Shown: positions 36,214-45,381, counted from the stretch's first letter. The stretch is DNA of 64,000 bases from Acidovorax sp. sif1233 (GCF_019218755.1 NZ_JAHUWZ010000009.1:124001-188000); one strand, 5' to 3'. A program made the numbers and translations. The notes: generated by a model not told the origin, from the sequence alone.

Positions 36214-36816
36214 TCAGGCCGCACTGCCCGAAGGCGTGCTTTCAGCGGCTGCCGGCTTGGCTGCAGCAGGCTTCTTCTTGCCCGGCGCGATCATCATGAT
36301 CATCTGGCGGCCTTCCAGCTTGGGAAACTGCTCGATGATGATGGAATCGGCCAGCTCATCGCGAATGCGGTTGAGCAGCGCCAGACCCAGTTCCTGGTGG
36401 GTGATTTCACGGCCGCGGAAACGCAGCGTGATCTTGCACTTGTCACCATCGGCCAGGAAGCGGCGGATGTTGCGCATCTTGATGTTGTAGTCGCCATCGT
36501 CCGTGCCCGGACGGAATTTGACTTCCTTGATCTCGATCACCGTCTGCTTGGCCTTCGCCTCCGCAGCGCGCTTTTGCTCCTGGTACTTGAACTTGCCGTA
36601 GTCCATCAGGCGGCACACCGGTGGGTTCGCTGTGGCAGCGATTTCCACCAGATCCACATCCAGCTCGCCTGCCATGCGCAGGGCTTCCATGAGGCTGACC
36701 ACGCCCAAAGGCTCATTCTCTGGCCCGGACAGACGGACTTCCGGGGCCATGATTTCACGGTTCAGGCGGTGCTTGCGCTCTTCACGGTGGCGACGATCAC
36801 GAAATTCAGTAGCGAT
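36214..36816 (-). CDS. infC: Translation initiation factor IF-3 (ATC start codon)
   Basis: A 200-residue factor that binds the 30S subunit and proofreads initiation codons. Reading from ATC at 36816 gives the family N-terminus [18 protein letters not shown] before the first ATG (36750). An AAGGA ribosome-binding site lies eight bases before the ATC. IF-3 genes characteristically use rare start codons (AUU in E. coli), so that IF-3 represses its own translation. The C-terminal domain contains [20 protein letters not shown]. An Ala/Lys/Pro tail ends the protein. Confidence 0.93.
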   Translation of the reverse strand: MATEFRDRRHREERKHRLNREIMAPEVRLSGPENEPLGVVSLMEALRMAGELDVDLVEIAATANPPVCRLMDYGKFKYQEQKRAAEAKAKQTVIEIKEVKFRPGTDDGDYNIKMRNIRRFLADGDKCKITLRFRGREITHQELGLALLNRIRDELADSIIIEQFPKLEGRQMIMMIAPGKKKPAAAKPAAAESTPSGSAA

Positions 36817-36840
36817 GGCTATCTTCCTTCAATCAAAATA

Positions 36841-36855
36841 CTACAAAAAATGTAG
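36841..36855. repeat. Small inverted repeat between thrS and infC
   Basis: CTACA AAAAA TGTAG; similar in style to the ends of the dispersed palindromic element. Confidence 0.35.
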
Positions 36856-36902
36856 CTACAACCGCACAGCTGGCATGCGACAAAGCACGTTTTGAATCAA
36901 AC

Positions 36903-38822
36903 TCAGGCTTTGGTGGCGATGTCCTGGGCGATCAGCTCAGCGAACGCTTCGATGGACATCACTCCGAGGTCACGATTGCCCCGGCCGCGTACTGCAACGG
37001 CGCCTGCGGCCTTTTCCTTGTCGCCCGCGACGAGGATGTATGGCAGCTTTTGCAACGAATGCTCACGTATTTTATACGTAATCTTCTCATTGCGCAGATC
37101 GACCGCCACCCTAAGGTCTTGATTCGGCAGCGCTTTTTGCAGCTTTGCAGCAATTTCGCGACAGTAATCGGCCTGCGCATCGGTGATGTTGAGCACCGAA
37201 ACCTGCACGGGCGCAAGCCACACCGGGAATGCGCCCGCATAGTGCTCGATCAGCATTCCGATGAAGCGCTCCATGCTGCCCACCGTGGCGCGGTGCAGCA
37301 TCAACGGGCGCTTGCGGCTGCCGTCTTCGGCCACGTATTCCGCATCCAGGCGCTCGGGCAGGTTGGGGTCGATCTGCATCGTGCCGCACTGCCATTGCCG
37401 GCCCAGCGCGTCCTTGAGCGTGTACTCGATCTTGGGCCCATAGAACGCGCCCTCGCCTTCGGCGATCTCGAACTCGCAGCCCGAATGGCGCAGGCCATCC
37501 ATCAGTGCCTTCTCGGCGCGGTCCCACGATTCATCGGTACCGATGCGCGCCTCGGGCCGTGTGGCCACCTTGTAGATGATGTCGGTGAAGCCGAAGTCCT
37601 TGTAGACCTTCTGCACCAGCGCCGTGTAGTTGGCGCACTCTTCCAGCACCTGTTCTTCGGTGCAGAAGATGTGGCCGTCGTCCTGCGTGAAGCCGCGCAC
37701 GCGCATGATGCCGTGCAGGCCGCCCGTGGGCTCGTTGCGGTGGCAGGCACCGAACTCACCGTAGCGCAGCGGCAGGTCGCGGTAGCTCTTGATGCCCTGC
37801 TTGTAGATCAGGATGTGGCCGGGGCAGTTCATCGGCTTGAGCGCGTACTCGCGCTTTTCCGATTCGGTGGTGAACATGTTGTCGCGGTACTTGTCCCAGT
37901 GGCCCGTTTTCTCCCACAGGCTCTTGTCCAGGATCTGCGGCCCCTTGACCTCCTGGTAGCCGTTGTTGCGGTACACGCGGCGCATGTACTGCTCCACCTC
38001 CTGCCACAGCGCCCAGCCCTTGGGGTGCCAGAACACCGTGCCCGGCGAATGCTCGTCCATGTGGAACAGGTCCAGTTCGCGGCCAAGCTTGCGGTGGTCG
38101 CGCTTCTCGGCCTCTTCCAGCATCGTGAGGTATTGCTGCAGCTCCTCCTTGGAGGTCCAGGCCGTGCCATAGATGCGCTGCAGCATCTCGTTGCGGTGGT
38201 CGCCGCGCCAGTAGGCGCCTGCCACCTTCATGAGCTTGAAGAACTTGAGCTTGCCCGTGCTGGGCACGTGGGGGCCACGGCACAGGTCTTCGAAATTGCC
38301 TTCGCGGTACAGGCTCACATCTTCATTGCTGGGGATGCTGGCAATGATCTCGGCCTTGTAGTGCTCCCCCAGGCCCTTGAAGTAGGCCACGGCTTCGTCG
38401 CGCGGCAGCACGCGCCGCACCACGGGTTCGTCCTTGGCGGCCAGCTCGGCCATGCGCTTTTCGATGGCCACCAGGTCTTCAGGCGTGAAAGGACGCTTGT
38501 ACGCGAAGTCGTAGAAGAAGCCGTTTTCGATCACCGGGCCGATGGTCACCTGCGCCTCGGGGAACAATTCCTTGACGGCATAGGCCAGCAAGTGGGCCGT
38601 GGAGTGGCGGATGACTTCCAGCCCATCGGCATCCTTGGCCGTCACGATCGCCAGCGGGCTGTCGACCGTGATCTGGTAGCTGGTGTCCACCACCTTGTCG
38701 CCAATCTTGCCGGCCAGGGCGGCTTTGGCCAGGCCAGAACCAATGGATGCGGCCACTTCGGCCACCGTGACCGGACCCGGGAATTCGCGCTGCGAGCCGT
38801 CGGGAAGCGTGATGTGAATCAT
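36903..38822 (-). CDS. thrS: Threonyl-tRNA synthetase
   Basis: A 639-residue class II synthetase, near the E. coli length of 642. In order: TGS domain (starting [17 protein letters not shown]), editing domain with the [16 protein letters not shown] zinc/His motif, catalytic core with [12 protein letters not shown] and [21 protein letters not shown], and the anticodon-binding domain. It opens the operon thrS-infC-rpmI-rplT-pheS-pheT-ihfA-merR. Its leader encodes a Thr-rich peptide followed by a terminator, so transcription of the operon probably depends on charged tRNA-Thr. Confidence 0.98.
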   Translation of the reverse strand: MIHITLPDGSQREFPGPVTVAEVAASIGSGLAKAALAGKIGDKVVDTSYQITVDSPLAIVTAKDADGLEVIRHSTAHLLAYAVKELFPEAQVTIGPVIENGFFYDFAYKRPFTPEDLVAIEKRMAELAAKDEPVVRRVLPRDEAVAYFKGLGEHYKAEIIASIPSNEDVSLYREGNFEDLCRGPHVPSTGKLKFFKLMKVAGAYWRGDHRNEMLQRIYGTAWTSKEELQQYLTMLEEAEKRDHRKLGRELDLFHMDEHSPGTVFWHPKGWALWQEVEQYMRRVYRNNGYQEVKGPQILDKSLWEKTGHWDKYRDNMFTTESEKREYALKPMNCPGHILIYKQGIKSYRDLPLRYGEFGACHRNEPTGGLHGIMRVRGFTQDDGHIFCTEEQVLEECANYTALVQKVYKDFGFTDIIYKVATRPEARIGTDESWDRAEKALMDGLRHSGCEFEIAEGEGAFYGPKIEYTLKDALGRQWQCGTMQIDPNLPERLDAEYVAEDGSRKRPLMLHRATVGSMERFIGMLIEHYAGAFPVWLAPVQVSVLNITDAQADYCREIAAKLQKALPNQDLRVAVDLRNEKITYKIREHSLQKLPYILVAGDKEKAAGAVAVRGRGNRDLGVMSIEAFAELIAQDIATKA

Positions 38823-38882
38823 GGGATAACTCTTTCTTTTCGATCAGTGCAATGGGTGCGGGCACGCGCCAGGCCCAAAAAC

Positions 38883-38910
38883 AAAAAAGCGCGGAACGGG
38901 TCCGCGCTTT
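38883..38910 (-). terminator. thrS leader terminator (attenuator)
   Basis: On the minus strand AAAGCGCGGA and TCCGCGCTTT form a perfect 10-bp stem with a five-base loop followed by TTTTTT-type T run. It lies 60 bases before thrS and 43 bases after the leader-peptide stop. An upstream TTCGCGC (38938-38944) can pair with GCGCGGA in its left arm and so could act as antiterminator. Confidence 0.85.
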
Positions 38911-38953
38911 CTGGAGGAGGTGTGCAATCTCGTGCAGGCGCGAACAGCCAGCC

Positions 38954-39040
38954 TCAACGGCCGGTCAACATCTCCGATGTAGTTCGCGGTGTCATAACCA
39001 GATTGCCTTTCTCGCTCTTGTGCAGTGAATTTGCCTTCAT
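38954..39040 (-). CDS. Threonine-rich leader peptide of thrS
   Basis: A 28-residue open frame with an ATG at 39040, preceded by AGGGG. The last 13 residues are MTPRTTSEMLTGR, holding all four Thr codons (ACA, ACT, ACA, ACC) of the peptide. It ends before a possible antiterminator segment and the terminator at 38883-38910. This layout is that of a ribosome-mediated attenuator: stalling at Thr codons when charged tRNA-Thr is scarce would leave TTCGCGC free to pair with the terminator arm. The peptide itself probably has no other function. E. coli regulates thrS translationally, so this is a different mechanism. Confidence 0.7.
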   Translation of the reverse strand: MKANSLHKSEKGNLVMTPRTTSEMLTGR

Positions 39041-39066
39041 TTTACCCCTGCCGCCCTGGATCCTCC

Positions 39067-39095
39067 ATTTGTGCCGGCGTTTACCCGGGGTTCAA
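39067..39095 (-). promoter_or_regulatory. Possible thrS operon promoter
   Basis: TTGAAC and ACAAAT are separated by 17 bases on the minus strand, placing a start about 20 bases before the leader peptide. Match is moderate. Confidence 0.4.
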
Positions 39096-39389
39096 TGGTT
39101 TTTGCGCCACACAGTTGCGTTGCAAACACACGCCACCGCTCTCGCAAACACCGCGTGATGCCTGGCGGCTCGCCAAAATGTGAGACAGTAATGCGCGCGA
39201 GCGCAGGCAGCACTCGAAACGACAGCGATACCACGCCCAGATACCTGGCGAAGATGCCCCTGTGTGTATTGGCGCGTGACTTGACTTGCCTGCAAGGGCC
39301 GCCAGTGCTCTTGCCAGGACATGACCGCGCGCTCAGCCCGTGCAACGCACGTCCGCCCTGCAGACCAGCCGCCACGGGCCCATTGGCTT

Positions 39390-40337
39390 ATGAGAACGTT
39401 TATGCACCCAGAGATTTCCGTCGTCATCCCGGTCTACTGCGAAGAAAAGGGAATCCACGTCACGCTGCACGAAGTGGATAGATTCCTCAGCGCGACAGCA
39501 TCCTCCTGGGAAATCGTGGTGGTGGATGACGGGTCTCGCGATGACACCTGGGGCCAGCTCAGCGCCATCTCCCAGAAAATTCCGCAGTTGAGGGCCCTGA
39601 AGCTGAGCCGCAACTTTGGAAAGGAGGCCGCTGTCTCCGCGGGAATGGAAGCCGCCAGGGGCAAGGCGGTTGTCATCATGGATGGAGACATGCAGCACCC
39701 CCCTTCCCTGCTGCCCCAGATGATCGAAACATGGCGCAGCGGCACGGTCGACATCGTGGAGGCCGTCAAATCGAACAGGGGCGACGAAACCCGCCTGTCT
39801 GCGGCACGCGCCAAGCTCTTCTACTTCATATTGAGGGTGTTCTCGGGCCACGACCTCAAGGGTGCCTCAGACTACAAACTGCTGGACCGGCGGGTTGTCG
39901 ACGCCTATCTCACCATGAAGGAGCGCAACGTTTTCTTCAGGGGCATGGTGAGCTGGATGGGCTTCCGCTCGATCCAGATTCCCTTCGAAGTGGAACCGCG
40001 GGTCGCTGGAGACTCCGGCTGGTCCGTCTTCGGATTGATCCGCCTTGCGGCCGTGGCAGTCACCAGTTTCAGCTCCTTCCCCCTGCACCTGATCACGATT
40101 TTCGGCGCGGTATTTCTGTGTTTCTCTGTGCTCCTGGGCATGCACACCGTTTACATGAAATTGAGTGGAATGGCGGTTGACGGATTCACCACGGTCATAC
40201 TGCTGCTGCTGATCATCGGCAGTTTTCTGATGATGGGCCTGGGAATCATTGGCGAATACCTGGCACGCATCTATGACGAAGTGAAGTACCGCCCGCGATA
40301 CATCGTTTCCACGGAACTGCCCAAGGACGGGCCTTGA
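39390..40337 (+). CDS. gtrB: Bactoprenol-phosphate glycosyltransferase (GtrB/ArnC-like, GT2)
   Basis: A 315-residue polyprenyl-phosphate glycosyltransferase. The GT2 catalytic domain starts ISVVIPVYCEEKGI, with VVVDDGSRDDTW and the DxD-type VIMDGDMQHPP, and ends near the RGMVSWMGF motif. Two C-terminal membrane helices follow (about residues 235-260 and 268-292). Such enzymes move a sugar from a nucleotide sugar to undecaprenyl phosphate at the inner face. gtrA follows, so this is a GtrA-GtrB pair. ATGs at 39390 and 39402 are both possible. Confidence 0.92.
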   Translation: MRTFMHPEISVVIPVYCEEKGIHVTLHEVDRFLSATASSWEIVVVDDGSRDDTWGQLSAISQKIPQLRALKLSRNFGKEAAVSAGMEAARGKAVVIMDGDMQHPPSLLPQMIETWRSGTVDIVEAVKSNRGDETRLSAARAKLFYFILRVFSGHDLKGASDYKLLDRRVVDAYLTMKERNVFFRGMVSWMGFRSIQIPFEVEPRVAGDSGWSVFGLIRLAAVAVTSFSSFPLHLITIFGAVFLCFSVLLGMHTVYMKLSGMAVDGFTTVILLLLIIGSFLMMGLGIIGEYLARIYDEVKYRPRYIVSTELPKDGP

Positions 40338-40504
40338 CCCGATACGCACCGGTGCCGCCAGGGCGGCGCCACCGTGCCTGGCACGGGAACACCATCCATG
40401 GCATGCCAGCAGACGGCCGGTGAAAGCAAACCTTTGTGGCAACAGCCCTTCCGCCACCGCCTGCCGCAAGCCCACACTCACAATTACGGATACCCGCCAC
40501 TGCC

Positions 40505-40897
40505 ATGCCAAAGCTATCAAAGCTCCTTCGCTACGGCGTCGTGGGCGTTATCGGGGCGGTGTCGCACATGTCCACGCTCTTCCTCCTGGTGGAATTCGAT
40601 TTCGCGGGCCCTGTCGTCGCCACCACCGCCGGGTTTCTGGTGGCGCTGCTGATCTCCTACGCAATGAACAGGATATGGACGTTCGGCTTCACCGGAAGCT
40701 ATTGGGCATCGCTCGTCAAGTACTGCATCGTCTCGGTGATCGGACTGGGCCTGAACATCCTCATCATCAAGCTGTTCACGGACTATCTGGGCCTGTGGTA
40801 CGGATGGGGAGCCTTCTTCGCCGTGGGCGCCGTCGCACTCAACAATTTTGTTCTGAACAACGCCTGGACCTTCACCCAGAAAGCCCCGTCCCGTTGA
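40505..40897 (+). CDS. gtrA: GtrA-family flippase
   Basis: A 130-residue membrane protein with four helices and the GtrA pattern LLRYGVVGVIGAVSHMSTL, then ISYAMNRIWTF and a final NNFVLNNAWTF. GtrA proteins are thought to flip undecaprenyl-phosphate-linked sugar across the membrane for O-antigen or other glycan decoration. The ATG at 40505 follows gtrB by 167 bases; the frame is open upstream. Confidence 0.92.
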   Translation: MPKLSKLLRYGVVGVIGAVSHMSTLFLLVEFDFAGPVVATTAGFLVALLISYAMNRIWTFGFTGSYWASLVKYCIVSVIGLGLNILIIKLFTDYLGLWYGWGAFFAVGAVALNNFVLNNAWTFTQKAPSR

Positions 40898-40935
40898 TGC
40901 CACACGGCAGATAGCTGTCTGCCAAGAACATCCAC

Positions 40936-41358
40936 ATGGAAACCGAAGACATGCCGACAGCACCCCCTCCATCTGCCGACAGATCGCCGAGTCATTGGAT
41001 TGCACTGCTCTTCATTGCGCTGCTGGGCGCGATCCAGATCTATTTTTACGACATCACGTTCCACGGCCCGGATCAGATCAGGGACATGGAAATTGCACGG
41101 AAGCTGATCCACAACGGCGAATGGCCCTTGCGCGGCCCTCCACTTTTTGGAGAACGCCTGAGCCTGCCCCCCGGGTTTTACTATCTGCTCGCGGCCCCCT
41201 TGCTGATCCGGGACAGCGAAGTTTCCGTATTCATCGCCTTCGGCATCCTCTTCGCGTTGTCGGTGTGGTACCTGTGGAGGAACATCAGCGCCTGTTTCGG
41301 CCCGCGGTGTGCGCTTGCCTACGCCGTGCTGGCATTCCCGGTCTGTTCATCGCTGTAG
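40936..41358 (+). pseudogene. Truncated membrane glycosyltransferase (GT39/GtrC-like), 5' fragment
   Basis: Only 140 residues are encoded: an N-terminal helix (SHWIALLFIALLGAIQIYF), a periplasmic loop with the early acidic motif FHGPDQIRDMEIA, then PPGFYYLLAAPLL and two further helices, stopping abruptly at FPVCSSL. Members of this PMT/ArnT-like class run to about 450-550 residues with 10-13 helices, so most of the protein is missing. The DNA after the stop does not continue the frame in any reading I could follow. It lies 38 bases after gtrA, the place of the specific transferase in gtr loci, so the locus is probably no longer functional. A short novel protein cannot be excluded. Confidence 0.75.
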
Positions 41359-41470
41359 CTGCGCCGTGACAGCGGTAGTGCCCACCTTCACCCCGCAGAG
41401 CGGGCACCTCGCTGCGGGGCCCGCCAGCTTGCCATTCGAGGAGCGGTGGAAGCTGCGGCGAAACCCCATG

Positions 41471-41497
41471 AAAAAAGCCACCCCGCAGGGTGGCTTT
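41471..41497 (-). terminator. Intrinsic terminator of aceA
   Basis: On the minus strand AAAGCCACCC and GGGTGGCTTT flank a TGC loop, followed by a T run. It lies 45 bases past the aceA stop. Confidence 0.88.
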
Positions 41498-41541
41498 CTT
41501 GTCTTGCTGTCTCCCCATCCCCCTGTGCGGGGGACGCCGGA

Positions 41542-42873
41542 TCAGTGGAACTGCTCTTCTTCGGTCGAACCCGTCAGGGCCTTCACGGAGGACGAGCCAC
41601 CCTGGATCACCGTGGTCACGTCGTCGAAGTAGCCTGCGCCCACTTCCTGCTGGTGCGACACGAAGGTGTAGCCCTTTTCGCGTGCTGCGAATTCTGGCTC
41701 TTGCACCATTTCGGTGTAGTGCTTCATGCCTTCGCCCTGGGCGTATGCATGGGCGAACTGGAAGGTGTTGAACCAGTTGATGTGGATGCCGGCCAGCGTG
41801 ATGAACTGGTACTTGTAGCCCAGTGCCGACAGGTCTTCCTGGAACGAAGCGATCTGCTTGTCGTTGAGGTTCTTCTTCCAGTTGAACGATGGCGAGCAGT
41901 TGTACGACAGCAGCTTGCCGGGGCAGGCGGCGTGCACGGCCTGGGCGAATTCACGGGCGAAGCCGATGTCCGGCACGCCGGTTTCGCACCACACCAAGTC
42001 GGCGTAGGGGGCGTAGGCCACGCCACGGCTGATGGCTTGCTCCAGGCCGTTCTTGACGCGGTAGAAGCCTTCTTGCGTGCGCTCACCAGTCAGGAAAGGC
42101 TTGTCGTTGGCGTCGTGGTCGGACGTGATCAGGTTGGCGGCTTCGGCGTCGGTGCGGGCCAGCACGATGGTGGACACGCCCATCACGTCGGCCGCGAAGC
42201 GTGCGGAAATCAGCTTCTCGCAGGCTTCCTGCGTGGGCACCAGCACCTTGCCACCCATGTGGCCGCACTTCTTCACGGCCGCCAGCTGGTCTTCGAAGTG
42301 AACGCCTGCGGCGCCCGACTGGATCATGTTCTTCATGAGTTCGAAGGCATTCAGCACGCCGCCGAAACCGGCTTCCGCATCGGCCACGATGGGCAGGAAG
42401 TAGTCGATGAATTCCTTGTCGCCGGGGTTGATGCCACGGCCCCACTGGATTTCGTCGGCACGCTTGAAGGTGTTGTTGATGCGGCGGACCATGGTCGGCA
42501 CCGAGTCATATGCGTACAGCGACTGGTCGGGGTACATCGTTTCGCTGGTGTTGCCGTCGGCGGCCACTTGCCAGCCCGACAGGTACACGGCTTCGAGGCC
42601 TGCCTTGGCCTGCTGCATGGCCTGGCCGGCGGAGATGGCGCCAAACGCGTTCACGTAGCCCTTCTTGGCGCCGCCGTTGATCTTGTCCCACAGCTTTTCA
42701 GCACCGCGCTTGGCCAGCGTGTGCTCGATGGGCAGCGAGCCGCGCAGGCGCACCACGTCAGCGGCGGAGTAGCCGCGCTTCACACCCTTCCAGCGGGGGT
42801 TGGTCGCCCAGTCTTTTTCCAGGGCGGCAATTTGCTGTTCGCGGCTCAGTTGTTCGTTGAGGGATTGGGGCAT
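41542..42873 (-). CDS. aceA: Isocitrate lyase
   Basis: A 443-residue glyoxylate-shunt enzyme that splits isocitrate into succinate and glyoxylate. The catalytic [14 protein letters not shown] loop, the metal-binding [10 protein letters not shown] and the [10 protein letters not shown] motif are present. The start is the ATG at 42873 (MPQSLNEQL). Malate synthase is not in the window. The upstream 250 bases are AT-rich and carry several palindromes, fitting a strongly regulated promoter. Confidence 0.97.
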   Translation of the reverse strand: MPQSLNEQLSREQQIAALEKDWATNPRWKGVKRGYSAADVVRLRGSLPIEHTLAKRGAEKLWDKINGGAKKGYVNAFGAISAGQAMQQAKAGLEAVYLSGWQVAADGNTSETMYPDQSLYAYDSVPTMVRRINNTFKRADEIQWGRGINPGDKEFIDYFLPIVADAEAGFGGVLNAFELMKNMIQSGAAGVHFEDQLAAVKKCGHMGGKVLVPTQEACEKLISARFAADVMGVSTIVLARTDAEAANLITSDHDANDKPFLTGERTQEGFYRVKNGLEQAISRGVAYAPYADLVWCETGVPDIGFAREFAQAVHAACPGKLLSYNCSPSFNWKKNLNDKQIASFQEDLSALGYKYQFITLAGIHINWFNTFQFAHAYAQGEGMKHYTEMVQEPEFAAREKGYTFVSHQQEVGAGYFDDVTTVIQGGSSSVKALTGSTEEEQFH

Positions 42874-42941
42874 GAGATCACTCCAGGGGTTGGTTGAAAA
42901 CGCCGGGCTGCTGCGTGCTGCCCTTGGGAACAACTTTAAGT

Positions 42942-42981
42942 CTTCTATAAGACTTGCGCAAGCTCTTATGTCTTATAGAAG
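42942..42981. promoter_or_regulatory. Inverted-repeat operator candidate upstream of aceA (site 1)
   Basis: Arms CTTCTATAAG (42942-42951) and CTTATAGAAG (42972-42981) are perfect reverse complements with centres 30 bases apart, about three helical turns. The region is AT-rich against a GC-rich background. It lies about 70 bases before the aceA start. Confidence 0.6.
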
Positions 42982-43022
42982 AGATAAATTTTCTTCTTTC
43001 AAAACAACAGCTTACACACAAC

Positions 43023-43060
43023 ATTTCTCAATACAGAAATTGATTTCTCATATCGAGAAA
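43023..43060. promoter_or_regulatory. Tandem palindromes upstream of aceA (site 2)
   Basis: Two adjacent palindromes share the same TTTCT...AGAAA arms: ATTTCTCAATACAGAAAT and TTTCTCATATCGAGAAA, about 20 bases apart. That spacing is two helical turns, which suits cooperative binding of one regulator. Identity of the regulator is unknown; no regulator gene is adjacent. Confidence 0.55.
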
Positions 43061-43129
43061 AATTGCGGCAATGCAGCATCTATCGCATTCCAAATCATGA
43101 AATCCAATTTCCGCATTGCAAAAGATTGA

Positions 43130-43552
43130 TCAGGAATCGGCTGGCGGCTGCAAAGCCTGCAGCCAATCCCCCCCGGCGATGCGCTGGGCGGACTCCACGT
43201 ACCTCGGGTTGACCTCATAGACCAGGCAGGAAACGCTGCGTCCCTCGACCTCGACCACGATGTCGCGCTTGGCATATTCGTCGCTCGGATTGGCGCCCAG
43301 GTCCTCGATCTCGTCCAGAACGGATTCCAGCGCCGGCGCGATGGCATAGACCTCCCCGGTCACCGACCGCCCTCCACCCAGCGTCATGCCGGGATACCCC
43401 CCGAGGTGATAGAGGCTGCCCGCCATCCGGGCCATCCCGATGAACCTTGGCGCCGGCCGCAGGCGGTTGATGTCGTTGGTGCCGCCGCGTCGCAGCGTTC
43501 CATAGACAAAGACATGGCGTGCAGGGGGGGCGGGCACGGATTCGTCGGGCAT
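43130..43552 (-). CDS. Gamma-glutamylcyclotransferase-like protein (GGCT/AIG2 fold)
   Basis: A 140-residue protein with the fold signature HVFVYGTLRRGG, a central SLYHLGGYPGM and VTGEVYAI, then a Glu-bearing LDEIEDL segment where the catalytic acid sits. Family members release 5-oxoproline from gamma-glutamyl compounds; the YtfP branch has no proven substrate. The ATG at 43552 is preferred; an upstream in-frame start at 43600 would overlap the divergent transporter gene. Confidence 0.85.
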   Translation of the reverse strand: MPDESVPAPPARHVFVYGTLRRGGTNDINRLRPAPRFIGMARMAGSLYHLGGYPGMTLGGGRSVTGEVYAIAPALESVLDEIEDLGANPSDEYAKRDIVVEVEGRSVSCLVYEVNPRYVESAQRIAGGDWLQALQPPADS

Positions 43553-43589
43553 GATGCGCACTCTTTTTCGTTGAACGATCACCAGTCTA

Positions 43590-44543
43590 GTGAACACCAC
43601 GCCCAGCCGCCCCTTCGCCTACGTGTGCCTGGCCCTCAGCATGGCGCTGGTCGGCAGCTATGTGGCACTGTCCAAGCCCCTGGCGACGGCACTGCCCGTG
43701 TTCCTGCTCGCATGGCTGCGCTTTGGCATTGGCGGCGTGGCGATGCTGCACTGGCTCAGAAAGCCTGTGGAGGAACCCCCGCTCACACGGCAAACCCGGC
43801 GGCTGCTGTTTCTGCAATCGTTTCTGGGCAACTTCCTGTTCACCGTCTGCATGCTGTACGGCGTGAGCCTGACCAACGCCGTCTCGGCCGGCGTGACCCT
43901 GGCCGCGATACCCGCTGCGGTGGCCGTGATGGGCTGGGTCTTCCTGCGCGAGAAGGTCGCGCCGCGCACCTGGGCGGCCGTGGCCTGCGCAGTGGCCGGC
44001 ATTGTCTTGTTTTCGCTATCAAAACAAGAGCATTCAGCGCATATTGCACAAACGCCAGATGCCCAAAACATGCAAGATCTGGCATGGCTGGGCTCCTTGC
44101 TTCTGGTGGGTGCCGTGGTGTGCGAGGCCGCCTATACGGTGATCGGAAAGAAGCTCACGGGTAGCCTCGGGCCCAAGCGCATCACCTCGCTCATCAACCT
44201 GTGGGGCTTCGTGCTGTCCACCCCCTTCGGCCTGTATGCGGCCTGGCAATTCGACTTTGCCGCCGTGGGCTGGGGCACGTGGACGCTGCTGGTGTTCTAC
44301 GCGCTGGCCGCCTGCGTGTGGACGGTCTGGCTGTGGATGACCGGCCTCAAGGCCGTCCCGGCGGCGCAGGGGGGCGTTTTTTCGGTGATGCTGCCTGTCA
44401 GCGCGGCCCTCGTGGGCGTGCTGGTGCTCGGCGAATCGCTCACAGGCCTGCAATGGGCGGCATTTGCCATTGCCCTGGCCAGCGTGCTGATGGCCACCCT
44501 GCCCTCACGCGCTGCCTTGCGCGTGGGCCGGCGTGCCAGCTGA
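43590..44543 (+). CDS. EamA/DMT-family transporter
   Basis: A 317-residue permease with ten predicted helices in two EamA repeats (about residues 8-140 and 165-305). The start codon is GTG at 43590. The loop between repeats (SKQEHSAHIAQTPDAQNMQ) is encoded by sequence resembling the dispersed palindromic element. Substrates of this group (amino acids, nucleosides, drugs) cannot be told from sequence. It is divergent from the GGCT-like gene. Confidence 0.9.
   Translation: MNTTPSRPFAYVCLALSMALVGSYVALSKPLATALPVFLLAWLRFGIGGVAMLHWLRKPVEEPPLTRQTRRLLFLQSFLGNFLFTVCMLYGVSLTNAVSAGVTLAAIPAAVAVMGWVFLREKVAPRTWAAVACAVAGIVLFSLSKQEHSAHIAQTPDAQNMQDLAWLGSLLLVGAVVCEAAYTVIGKKLTGSLGPKRITSLINLWGFVLSTPFGLYAAWQFDFAAVGWGTWTLLVFYALAACVWTVWLWMTGLKAVPAAQGGVFSVMLPVSAALVGVLVLGESLTGLQWAAFAIALASVLMATLPSRAALRVGRRAS
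44015..44059. repeat. Dispersed palindromic element-like segment inside the EamA transporter gene
   Basis: GCTATCAAAACAAGAGCATT followed by CAGCGCATATTGCACAAACGCC: diverged but in the same order as the element (GCTATC, then GCGC arms). Translated in frame as the cytosolic linker between the two EamA repeats. Confidence 0.5.
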
Positions 44544-44575
44544 CGCGCTGCCCACGGCCTGCGGCCTCCCCCCGT

Positions 44576-45091
44576 TCATGCAGCCAGGGGCCCCGCGCTG
44601 ACCACGATGCCGTCTGCGTCGGCATACAGCCAGTCGCCCGGCCGCACCCAGACGCCCTGGATCTGCACCGCGACGTCGCGCTGCCCTTCGCCCCGCCGCT
44701 CGGTGGGCAGCGGCATCAGCGCCAATGCGCGGATGCCCACGGCGGCCGCATTGAGCTCGGCCAGATCGCGCACGCAGCCATCGACCACCAGGCCCGCCCA
44801 GCCATTGCGTGCCGCGGCGGCGGCCAGGTTGCCGCCCACCAGCGCCCGGCGCAGCGAGGCCCCGCCGTCCACCACCAGCACGCGGCCCTCTCCAGGCGAC
44901 TCCACCGCGGCCTTCACGTGAGTGTTGTCCTCGTGGCACTTGACGGTGCTGACCGCGCCCGCGAACGCAGCCACACCGCCAAAGCTCTGGAAGACCGGGG
45001 GCAGCACACGAAAGGCCCCGCCCAGGTCCCCCTTGTGCACATCGCAGAAATCGCAGGTGCTGAATGTGTTGACAGGAAGTGCAGCGGTCAT
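44576..45091 (-). CDS. rraA: RraA-family protein
   Basis: A 171-residue protein of the RraA/MenG-like fold, with VLVVDGGASLRRALVGGNLA, GLVVDGCVRDLAEL and a C-terminal WLYADADGIVV. E. coli RraA binds RNase E and slows mRNA decay; other relatives are 4-hydroxy-4-methyl-2-oxoglutarate aldolases, and the G-G-x20-R-D pattern needed for aldolase activity is compatible here. Either role is possible. The ATG at 45091 gives the family start (LPVNTFSTCDFCD). Confidence 0.88.
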   Translation of the reverse strand: MTAALPVNTFSTCDFCDVHKGDLGGAFRVLPPVFQSFGGVAAFAGAVSTVKCHEDNTHVKAAVESPGEGRVLVVDGGASLRRALVGGNLAAAAARNGWAGLVVDGCVRDLAELNAAAVGIRALALMPLPTERRGEGQRDVAVQIQGVWVRPGDWLYADADGIVVSAGPLAA

Positions 45092-45345
45092 TTTCAAAGG
45101 CCTTTCAAGCAGGAAAAGAAGGAAAGAGACGGGACGGGGGACCTGCCGCCAGCGGTCCGTTTCCAGCTGCGGGCGGGCCACCGGCGCCGTGGTGCGTCCG
45201 GCATTGTCATACAGACCTCCCGGACGCCATCCAGGCATGCGCTGCCATAGGGAAAACGCGTGCACACGCACCGCTTTGTCAAGGCAGGAGCGCCGCGCAC
45301 GCGACTTATTGGCCCGCACGCGGCGCCACGGCTACAAATCGAGGC

Positions 45346-45381
45346 AAAAAAAGCCGTTTCTCCCTTGGAAACGCGTTTTTT
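45346..45381. terminator. Possible bidirectional terminator
   Basis: CGTTTC and GAAACG arms flank a short loop, with an A run before and a T run after. It lies alone in the 370-base gap upstream of the SWIB gene, where nothing else was recognised. Confidence 0.4.
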
